From positions 2,142,501-2,206,500 of the forward strand of contig CANJKZ010000142.1 of assembly GCA_947471745.1 (NCBI GenBank): a stretch of 64,000 nt of DNA, given 5' to 3'. Shown in pieces: positions 53,630 through 61,286 of the stretch. The DNA comes from Closterium sp. Naga37s-1. Its lineage: Eukaryota; Streptophyta; Zygnematophyceae; Desmidiales; Closteriaceae. Position 1 is the first letter of the stretch, and each line of letters begins with the position of its first letter. A program made the translations under genes and the position numbers. The notes below the pieces were generated by a model. It was not told the DNA's origin, searched no databases, and saw nothing but the letters and a program-made list of their open reading frames with translations.

Positions 53630-54153
53630 CGACGCGTAGCCCGTACAGCCCACGTCAGGCCCGCACGCAGCCCATACAGCCCGCGCCAGGCCCGCACGCA
53701 GCTCGTACAGCCCGCGCCAGGCCCGCACGCAGCTCGTACAGCCCGCGCCAGGCCCACAAGCAGCCCTTACAGCCCATGCCTGGCCCGCACGCGGCCCGTG
53801 TTACTGCTGCACTCACGCTGCTGCTTCGCTGCTGCGCCTGAACTGCTGCTGCAGTGCTACTGCCGCCTGCACTGCCCTGCTACTGCTGCTGCTACTTGCT
53901 GCAGCTGTTCCTCCTTGCTGCTGCTGCTGCTACTTGCTGCAGCTGCTCCTCCTTGCTACTGCTGCTGCTACTTGCTGCAGCTGCTCCTCCCTGCTGCTGC
54001 TGCTGCTGCTGCTGCTGCTACTTGCTGCAGCTGCTCCTCCTTGCTACTGCTGCTGCTACTTGCTGCAGCTGCTCCTCCTTGCTGCTGCTGCTGCTACTTG
54101 CTGCAGCTGCTCCTCCTTGCTACTGCTGCTGCTACTTGTTGCAGCTGCTCCTC

Positions 54154-54201
<48 letters not shown>

Positions 54202-54480
54202 ACTTGCTGCAGCTGCTCCTCCTTGCTGCGGCTGCTGCCACTTGCTGCAGCTGCTCCTCCTTGCTGCTGCTGCTCCGCCACTGAACCCGAGCCGCACCGC
54301 CCTGTCCGAGCCGCGCCGCCCAACCTGAGCTGTCACTGCTGCTGCTGCTGCAACTACTGCTGCTACAGCTAGTGCTACTCGGTCTACTGCTGCTGCTGCT
54401 ACTGCTCGGTCTGCTGCTGCTGCCCGAGCCGCCCTGCTACTGCTGCTGCTGGAGGGAGTCCTGCTGGGAGTGGTGGAGGT
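53630..54480 (+). repeat. E7 leader: CCCGTACAGCCCGCGCC repeats then CTG-rich minisatellite
   Basis: About five units of roughly 31 bp (53630-53800) resemble the E1 leader. From about 53870 a unit of roughly 38-42 bp, made of CTGCTGCTGCTACTTG and CTGCAGCTGCTCCTC, repeats about nine times with internal CTG expansions. Open Leu/Ala/Cys frames in all three phases are compositional. Confidence 0.87.
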
Positions 54481-54640
54481 GCGGCCTCCCAGCCCCACCG
54501 AACCGCCCTGCTGCTGTTACTTCTGCTGCTGCTACTCGTGCTACTGGGAGTGGAGGAGGTGCTGCTGGGAGTGCAGGAGGTGCTGCTGGCGCTGTAGGAG
54601 CTGGAGGTGCTGGACCTACTCCTGACAGTCACTGTTTGTC

Positions 54641-56254
54641 ATGGCCACTTCCGCGGCAGTTGCTGCGGCCAGGGGTGGACAGCAGCGGGCACTGCTTCGG
54701 CAGCTTCGTGAGTGGGTTATTCAGCGAGGTCGTCCTGGTGGTGGAGGGTATCGTTCTGTTAGGACCGCTGCTCCAGGTGCTAGTGAGTCTGCTGCCGTTC
54801 CAGGTGCTAGTGATTCTGCTGCAGCTCTAGGTGCCCGTGAGTCTACCGACGCTCTAGGTGCTAGTGCGTCTACTACCACAGGTCCTGCCTCAGCTGAGGT
54901 CTTGCACACTTTCACGCTTGACTCAGGCGCGTCACGTTGCTTCTTCCGTGATTGCACCACAGTCACACCACTCACAGCACCTGTCCCAGTCTCACTGGCT
55001 GACCCCTCTGGGGGCCCAGTGGTTGCGAGAGCCTCTACGATCCTTCCTTGTCCAGCAGTCCCCTCCGGCTCTTTGTCAGGTCTCCACCTCCCCACGTTCT
55101 CGACGAACTTGGTGAGCAACGCTGTCATTCAGGATGTCTGGGTTGATACCTTTATTCCTGGAGGTCAGCGTGTGGCGATCTGTACGTGCTCCCGGACTGG
55201 CCGTCACCTGGCTACGTTCACTCGACAGCCTGGGTCTAGTCTGTACACACTGACCACTGCGTCTGCACAGGTGGCTGAGTCAGGTCAGGTAGCTGCGTCG
55301 AGTCGAGCGTCTGCGTCAGGGCAGTTAGCTGCATCTTGCTCGTGCAGAGTACTCACGCACGAGACTCAGCGCTGGCACCACCGTCTTGGTCACCCCTCCC
55401 TGCAGCGTCTGCGCGGCATGCACTCCCGGCTCCTGGTCTCTGGCCTCCCTACGACCCTGCCCCCCCTCCCGCGCTCACTTGCGCCGCCGTGCCTTCCTTG
55501 CGTCGAGGGGCGGCAGCGCGTCGCTCCTCACTCCTCCGAGTTTCCTCCGACCACTGCTCCTCTGCAGACTCTCCACCTGGACGTGTGGGGCCCGGCCCCC
55601 GTCGGTGGGACGGACCAGGAGCGCTATTTCCTGCTGGTTGTTGACGACTACACACGCTACACCACAGTCTTCCCCTTGTGTCGCAAGGCGGACGTCAGCG
55701 GTGTTTTGATCCCCTGGATCCGTGCTACTCGTCTCCAGCTACACGAGCGCTTTCAGCAGGACTTCCCAGTCCTGCGTCTGCACTCTGACAGGGGTGGTGA
55801 GTTCTCTTCTGGCGTCCTTGAGACGTTTTGCCAGGATGAGGGCATCGCCCAGTCGTTCACGCTTCCGGCCTCTCCGCAGCAAAATGGGATCGCTGAGCGT
55901 CGCATTGGCCTGATCATGGAGGTTGCTCGTACCTCCATGATCCATGCGGCTGCTCCCCATTTCCTGTGGCCGTTTGCGGTCCGATACGCCGCGCATCAGC
56001 TCAACCTCTGGCCCCGTGTCTCTGCTCCAGAGACCTCGCCCACACTTCGTTGGACGGGACAGCCTGGTGATGTGTCGTCGTTTCGGGTCTGGGGCACGCT
56101 CTCCCTTGTTCGCGATACCAAAGCGAGCAAGCTCTCTCCTCGCACTCTCCGCTGTGTCTTCCTGGGCTTCCCCACAGACGCTCCACCCTGGCAGTTCTAC
56201 CACCCTGCCTCGCGTCCTGTTCTGTCCTCTCAGGACGTCACCTTCGACGAGTAG
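54641..56254 (+). CDS. E7 protease-integrase polyprotein
   Basis: ATG 54641 (MATSAAVAAARGG), then RQLREWVIQRG, a Gag tail motif. There is no Gag core and no Cys/His finger. Protease has TLDSGASRCFF (Asp about 54920). The pre-integrase HHCC region has RWHHRLGHPS and PCLPCVEGRQ. The integrase core carries all three acidic residues in LHLDVWGPAPV, LRLHSDRGGEF and NGIAERRIG, and ends QDVTFDE followed by TAG 56252-56254. The frame stays open beyond the stop. E3 has a TAG at the same place, while E4, E5-like and E8 copies have a Ser codon. Enzymatic motifs look intact. Confidence 0.88.
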   Translation: MATSAAVAAARGGQQRALLRQLREWVIQRGRPGGGGYRSVRTAAPGASESAAVPGASDSAAALGARESTDALGASASTTTGPASAEVLHTFTLDSGASRCFFRDCTTVTPLTAPVPVSLADPSGGPVVARASTILPCPAVPSGSLSGLHLPTFSTNLVSNAVIQDVWVDTFIPGGQRVAICTCSRTGRHLATFTRQPGSSLYTLTTASAQVAESGQVAASSRASASGQLAASCSCRVLTHETQRWHHRLGHPSLQRLRGMHSRLLVSGLPTTLPPLPRSLAPPCLPCVEGRQRVAPHSSEFPPTTAPLQTLHLDVWGPAPVGGTDQERYFLLVVDDYTRYTTVFPLCRKADVSGVLIPWIRATRLQLHERFQQDFPVLRLHSDRGGEFSSGVLETFCQDEGIAQSFTLPASPQQNGIAERRIGLIMEVARTSMIHAAAPHFLWPFAVRYAAHQLNLWPRVSAPETSPTLRWTGQPGDVSSFRVWGTLSLVRDTKASKLSPRTLRCVFLGFPTDAPPWQFYHPASRPVLSSQDVTFDE

Positions 56255-58474
56255 GTCTGTTACTACCGACTTCACCCGCACGCGTCCCACCCGGTCCCCC
56301 TTGCACCCCTCTTCCTGGTACCTGTCCCCCCCCCGGTAGATCCCCTCCCCCCACAGGGTCCTGCTCCCTCAGGTGTGTCCCAGGTAGACCCACCCCCCTT
56401 GGATGAGCCAGTTGAGATCTCTTCTGACTCCTCTGACTCACCTGAGGGGGGTGACGCCGTCGCCGACGACACAGCGACCACTCGCCACACTCCTCGCTTG
56501 GCGACCCCCCCAGGTTTCCCGCCACGGCCGTCTTCGCCGCCTCCGCAGCCTGCTGCTGTGGACTCTGAAGCTGAGACTACTGGAGCTGGGGCTGGGGGTG
56601 GTGAGTCTGAGGGTGCCCGCTCTCCTCGTCTGGCTACCCCCCCCGGGTTCCCACCTCTGCCGTCTTCGCCGCCTCTGCAGCCTACTGCTGTGGACACTGG
56701 AGCAGAGACTGAGGGTGCTAGGACTGAGGGTGCTGGGACTGAGGGTACTGAGACTGAGGGTACTGAGACTTTGGGTGCTGACTCTGGGGGTGCTAAGACT
56801 TCGGGTGCTGACTCTGGGGGTTCTGCGAGTCCTTCTGGAGGTCATGGAGCTGGAGGTACTGGAGCTACTAGGCCTGGAGATCCTACTGGAGGTACTAGAG
56901 GTACTACTGGTGCTGGAGGTGCTGGAGCTGGAGGTACTAGAGGTGCTTCTGGAGCTGGAGGTGCTAGAGCTACCACTACTGGAGGTACTGGAGCTGGACA
57001 GCCACCGCAGCCTGCTCTACTCGAGCCGCTCTCGCCGCAGGCGATTCGTGCATGGGTCGTTCTGCGAGGCAGTCCTGGTGGTGGAGGGTACGGTCCTGCT
57101 GGTGCTGGAGCTACTAGTCCAGGAGGTGCTGCTGGTGCTGGAGGTGCTGGAGGTACTACTGGAGGTACTAGAGGTGCTGCTGGTGCAGGAGGTACTGGAG
57201 CTGCTGGTGTTGGGGGTACTGGAGCTGCTGCCGGTGCTGGAGGTACTGGAGCTGGTGGCACTGGAGGTGCTGGTGCTACTGGTGCTGGAGCTGCGGGAGC
57301 TGCTGACCCTGGAGGTGCTGGTACTGCTGGTGCTGGAGGCGTTGGAGCTGGAGGTACTGGAAGTGTTGGAGCTACTGGTCCCGGAGGTGCTCGTACTGGA
57401 GGTGCTGGAGCTGCCGGAGCAGGTGGTACTGCTGGTGCTGGAGGTGCAGGAGGTGCTACTGTAGCTGTTGGCACAGGAGGTACTGGAGGTACTACTGGTG
57501 CTGGAGGCGCTGGAGCTGGAGCTGGAGGCACTAGAGGTGCTGGAGGTACTACTGGTGCTGGAGGTGCTGGTGCTACTGGTGCTGGAGGTGTTGCTGGGGG
57601 TACTGGAGGAGCTGCTCGTGCTGGAGGTACGGGAGCTACTGGTGCTCTTCACCACCTTCTCAGTCTTCTGCCAGATGCTACTGGCTTCCCTGTGGCAGGT
57701 ACTACTCCTCCGTTGCTGTGTCCGCCAGCGGACCAGTCACAGCCACCACTGCTACCACACTCCCCACTGCCTGCTCCTGCTCCTTACACTGCGGTGTCAG
57801 AGTCCCTCACTGAGCGTCGAGAGCCTGAGACTCGTGCTTCCACCCCTGAGCATCGAGAGCCTGAGTCTAGCTTTGACCTTGAGCCTGAGCCTAGAGCTGC
57901 TGTCCGTGCTCGTGTTCCTCGTGTTTGTCGTCCGCGTGCTCCGGCTGTCCTCGGCACTCACGACATGACACTCCGTCCTTCCTCTGTTCCTCAGCGTGTT
58001 GTACTACCGTTACCTCCTGCATCCTCTCTGCGTGACGTTGCTGATCCTCCGTCTGACCTTGCTCGTGCGTCCAGTCCGACTGTTACTCGCCTTCTTGCTA
58101 CGGTTGTGACGGACCCTACGTTCTCGTCTCCTGCTGCGTCTGCCCTAGTAGCTGAGCTTGTTGACTTTGCTGCTCTGTACCGCCTAGACTACCTTGCGAG
58201 TCTTGTCTCTGACCCTGTCCCTGCCTGTCCTCCGTCCGTCGGGGGTGAGACTGCTCTTGGCTGTACTGCCCTTGGCTGTGACGTTCTTGAGGACAGACAG
58301 GAGGAGCTGGAGTGCCTTGCTGCCGCTTCACCCCATCACGCGACCATGCTGCTTGCCCCTGAGGGAGACCCGGATGCACTTGACATCCCCACCCCGCGCT
58401 CCTACAGGGAGGCGATTTCGGGTGAGTACTCCTCTCAGTGGCAGACAGCCATGGACGCAGAGATGGCTTCCTAG
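56255..58474 (+). pseudogene. E7 linker and RT N-terminal stub
   Basis: Same frame as 54641-56254. Pro/Ser/Thr-rich start, two ATPPGFPP(R/L)PSSPP repeats, a GTEGTET run, and a long Gly/Ala repeat (56830-57640) with SPQAIRAWVVLRG. A conserved region before RT follows (PSVGGETALG, EGDPDALDIPTPRSY, SSQWQTAMDAEMAS), then TAG 58472-58474, where relatives read TGG. The overlapping Leu/Val-rich frame is the repeat read out of phase. Confidence 0.8.
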
Positions 58475-58756
58475 AAGTCCTAGAAGTCATAAACCCTAGA
58501 AGTTCTGTACGTCGACAACAAGGCAATGCTTGCCTTGTGTCGCGAGCAGAGACTGGAGCACAGAACGAAGCACATTGCTCTGCGCTACTTCCTTGCGCGT
58601 GAGCTGCAGCAGCGTGGTCAGCTGCGCCTTGCTTTCGTGGCCTCTCGGGCCAACACTGCTGATGTCTTCACCAAGGCCCTTGCGGCTGGTGATCATCAGC
58701 ATTTCTGCACTGCTCTTGGGCTTGTGCCCACTCTGCCTCACCTGCTGGTTGCTTGA
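58472..58756 (+). pseudogene. E7 RNase H C-terminal remnant after RT deletion
   Basis: After three closely spaced in-frame stops (TAG, TAG, TAA) and three CTAGAAGT copies, the frame resumes with VLYVDNKAMLAL, EHRTKHIALRYF, ANTADVFTKAL and ends HLLVA with TGA 58754-58756. The intervening RT core (including YVDD) and the first RNase H motifs, about 1.3 kb in E4, are missing. Confidence 0.85.
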
Positions 58757-59001
58757 CTTGCTCTTGTTGTACACAGCTATATATCTTTATACCTGCATGT
58801 TTACTCTTGCTAGGTTGTGATCTGTGTACTGCCTTGCTATTATAAATCTGCATGTGAACTGGCCTTGTGGCCGCCTGCTTGTGCTCAGATTGTGTGGTGT
58901 CCTTGAGATCCACCCTGGGCTTTGCCTTGCTTGTTCTCTTGCTTGACTGGTCTTGTGACCACTGTTAGGTTTGGCTATCCCCTACTTCACCTATGGGGGT
59001 G

Positions 59002-59143
59002 TGTCAAAACATATTGTTCTGCTTATTTCACTCTAGGGTGTGTAGGGTTCTCTCCTTAGAGGGTACAACATTTCACTCTCGATAGTCCTTGTACCCCCCC
59101 CCCTTACCTAATCGACATTCTCACCTAGCTAGTGATTCTAACA
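59002..59143 (+). repeat. 3' LTR of E7
   Basis: 142 bp, nearly identical to the 5' LTR. Followed by CCTGT. Confidence 0.92.
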
Positions 59144-59148
59144 CCTGT

Positions 59149-59431
59149 AACCCCCCCTAGGATCGATCGGGGATCTCACAGTGCAGCTCTACTGACACCC
59201 CCCCACACTGGGAGGCCCAGGACTGAGCACAGCGTCAATGGCCTACATGTGCATACACCGGGATTCGAACCCGAGACCCCTCTGATACCATGTCAGAATC
59301 CCAACCACTAGACCATTGGGATAAAAGGGCTTGTTAAGTAGCGGGTCAGTGCGCCCATAACCCCCCAGGCAAACGCGCCTGTAACCCCCCCTAGGATCGA
59401 TCGAGGATCTCACAGTGCAACTCTACTGACA
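59149..59431 (-). mobile_element. TRIM-like element T1, remainder with tRNA-like LTR/PBS junction
   Basis: Completes T1: end of the left LTR (59149-59197), 93-bp interior (59198-59290) and right LTR (59291-59431, 141 bp). Whole element 375 bp, ends TGTCAG/CTGACA, duplications GTAGT (53067-53071, 59432-59436). Orientation is minus: the right LTR is followed on that strand by PBS TGGTATCAGAG (59280-59290), and a G-run (59198-59205) precedes the left LTR as PPT. The LTR end holds TGGTCTAGTGGTTGGGATTC, which differs from a tRNA-Glu D-arm region by one base as I recall it. The interior holds GGTTCGAATCC. No coding capacity. Confidence 0.88.
59261..59315 (-). promoter_or_regulatory. Candidate internal pol III promoter (A and B boxes) in T1
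   Basis: On the minus strand TGGTCTAGTGG (59315-59305) fits the A-box consensus TRGYNNANNNG, and GGTTCGAATCC (59271-59261) fits the B-box GGTTCGANTCC, 33 bp apart as in tRNA genes. TCTGA/TCAGA across the LTR-PBS boundary pairs like an anticodon stem with a 7-nt loop, and the T-arm pairs. No acceptor stem forms and U33 is missing, so a functional tRNA is unlikely. Transcription by pol III is inferred only. Confidence 0.6.
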
Positions 59432-59436
59432 GTAGT

Positions 59437-59527
59437 AGGGTAGCCCATAAGGGGTACAACCCAATTAGGGTTAGTACTTGTACCAACTTCTTACTCAATG
59501 CATTCATCCTCTTTCAGTATTCTGATA
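59437..59527 (+). repeat. E8 5' LTR, right part
   Basis: Continues the LTR begun at 51456: AGGGTAGCCC, GGGGTACAAC, ACTTGTACC, to TATTCTGATA. The PBS that should follow is damaged (GCAGATTCC), so the right boundary is approximate. Together the LTR is about 131 bp. Confidence 0.75.
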
Positions 59528-59732
59528 GCAGATTCCGCCGATGCTGCAGGTTGCGATGCGGGAGAGTCTAAAGCTGCAGAGCCCGACTCTGCATATTCTG
59601 ATGCTGCACGTCGCGATGCTGCGGAATCCGACGTTGCAGCAGTTCCCGTTTCTGCACAATCGGTCGCTTTAAGCGTCTTCCTAGTGCACGCGCGCTGCCC
59701 TGCTCGTCACGCGCCACCCTGCTCTGCCTGCT

Positions 59733-61286
59733 ATGGCTACTCTCAGCGTTCTCACATTCGATCCTGAGGGCCGTCCGATCCATTTCGATACGTGGCTCGA
59801 TGACTTACAGCTGTACCTACTGAGCAATTCTAGAGACAACGTTTCGTTGTTTGACCACACGTCTGGAGCCTCTCTCGCCCATCCCGACACAGCTGACAGT
59901 GCGACTCCCTCACGGTGGCTTACCCGTGACGCTGCTGCTCGCTTAGCCGTTCGCAACCACCTGCCGTTAGCCGAACGCGCTCACTTTGGCCAGCACAAGA
60001 CTGCTAAAGCCCTGTACGACGCTGTAGTCGCTCGTTACTCTTCCCTTGCCACTACTGCTCTCGCCGCATTATAATGCCCTACCTCTTTCCCGAGCTGTCA
60101 GCCTTTGCCACACTCGAGGACCTCATCACCCACCTTCGCACTAGCGACACTCGCTATCGAGCTGCCCTCAAAGCCGAGTTCCTAGACAAGAACCCGGCCC
60201 CGATGTACATCACTCTCTACTTCATAGTCACCCGCTTCCCTGAATCTCTTCGCGCAGTCAAGGACCACTTTCTTGCACTTGACCCCACAGACCTCACAAT
60301 CGACCTGCTCGAGAAGCACCTCCTTGCAAGTAAGACCAGCATAGTCTGTAGGTGCTGCTCGTGGCATTCCTCGCACACCCTTCTTTGAGGGGTGTTCCCC
60401 CTCCCTCCTTGCCCCCTCCTACGCTTCTGCTGCTGCTGCTAACATCCTTGGTACTGAGGAGGTCGGGGCTGCTTCTGCTCCTAGTGGGAAGCGCCGCAGC
60501 GGCAAGGGCAAGGGAGGCAAGATTGGTGGAGGTGGCAGCGGGGGTGGTGGTGGTGGAGGTGGTGGAGGCGGTGGAAGTGGCGGAGGTGGCGGTGGGAGTG
60601 GGGGCGTCGGTGTCGGCGGTGGTGGCAGCGGTGGGAGTGGTGGCGACGGTGGGAGTGGTGGCGGCGGAGGGAGTGGTGGCGGCGGTGGTGGCGGCAGTGG
60701 GAGTGGTGGCGGCGGTAGTGGTGGCGGTGGAGCTGTTCAGAGGGGAGGTTCCTGGCGGTGGCCAGAGGCAGCAGCAGCAGCATCCGAGTGAGACCCCTGC
60801 GCCCCAGCAGCTTCGTAAGTGGTTTGCTCAGCGTGGGGCGTCTGGGGGTAGTGTTCGCCACCCGTATGTCATTCGCACAGGTGACCGCGTTGGTCAGGCA
60901 TGCGAGAAGTTTCACACACAGCACCGCTGCTTCTCCCGCCTTGACGACGCTTGGCGCGTAGACTTTGGCGACGAGGCTGAGCGCCCCCGCTGGCTAGAGC
61001 TGCTTAGGTCTGGTGTTGATATCTTTGCTCTTGTCTATGATGCTATCCTTGCTGCCATGTATGCCTTGACTGTCAGTGCTGAGGGTGCTTGTTACCTGTG
61101 TGTGCCGCCCGACCCAGGTATAGAGGCTGCTGCTCTAGGTGCTAGTGAGTCCGCTCTCTCTGGTACTGCGCCTGCTGAGGCCTTGCACACCTTCATACTT
61201 GACTGAGCTGCTTCCTGCTGTTTCTTTCACGACAGTACCACACCCACACCACTCCATGCACCTGTTGCAGTCAGACTGGCTGACCC
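59733..61286 (+). pseudogene. E8 Gag and protease (decayed)
   Basis: ATG 59733 (MATLSVLTFDPEGR). Gag core: HFDTWLDDLQLYL, RAHFGQHKTAKALYDAVVARYSS. A frameshift and TAA at 60072-60074 follow, then LPYLFPELSAF-like sequence to about 60340 and another shift. A long Gly-rich tract (60520-60740) leads to APQQLRKWFAQRG and a Cys/His finger whose first Cys is His (RHPYVIRTGDRVGQACEKF...C). Protease HTFILD is followed by TGA at about 61204, destroying the DSGAS motif. At about 61286 the sequence jumps to the integrase end. Confidence 0.82.

Larger units (their letters stand above)
53164..59143 (+). mobile_element. Young copia derivative E7 lacking Gag and RT
   Basis: 5,980 bp with LTRs 53164-53306 and 59002-59143 that differ by one base and one C in a C-run. 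It is flanked by CCTGT (53159-53163, 59144-59148), inserted in the LTR of T1. It keeps protease, integrase, linker, the C-terminal piece of RNase H, PBS, 3' UTR and PPT. The Gag core and finger are absent, and RT plus most of RNase H has been deleted. Near-identical LTRs with such large losses point to recent mobilisation by proteins from another copy. Confidence 0.92.

Noticed and set aside
53798..54372. Leu/Ala/Cys-rich open frames in the E7 leader
   Set aside because: CTG/CTA minisatellite read in several phases; no start context or domain.
56403..57464. Leu/Val-rich open frame over the E7 linker
   Set aside because: It is the Gly/Ala repeat read in another phase; every element with the linker shows such a shadow.
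59255..59330. A genuine tRNA gene on the minus strand
   Set aside because: A- and B-box-like motifs exist, but no acceptor stem forms, U33 is absent, and the sequence spans the LTR/PBS junction of T1.
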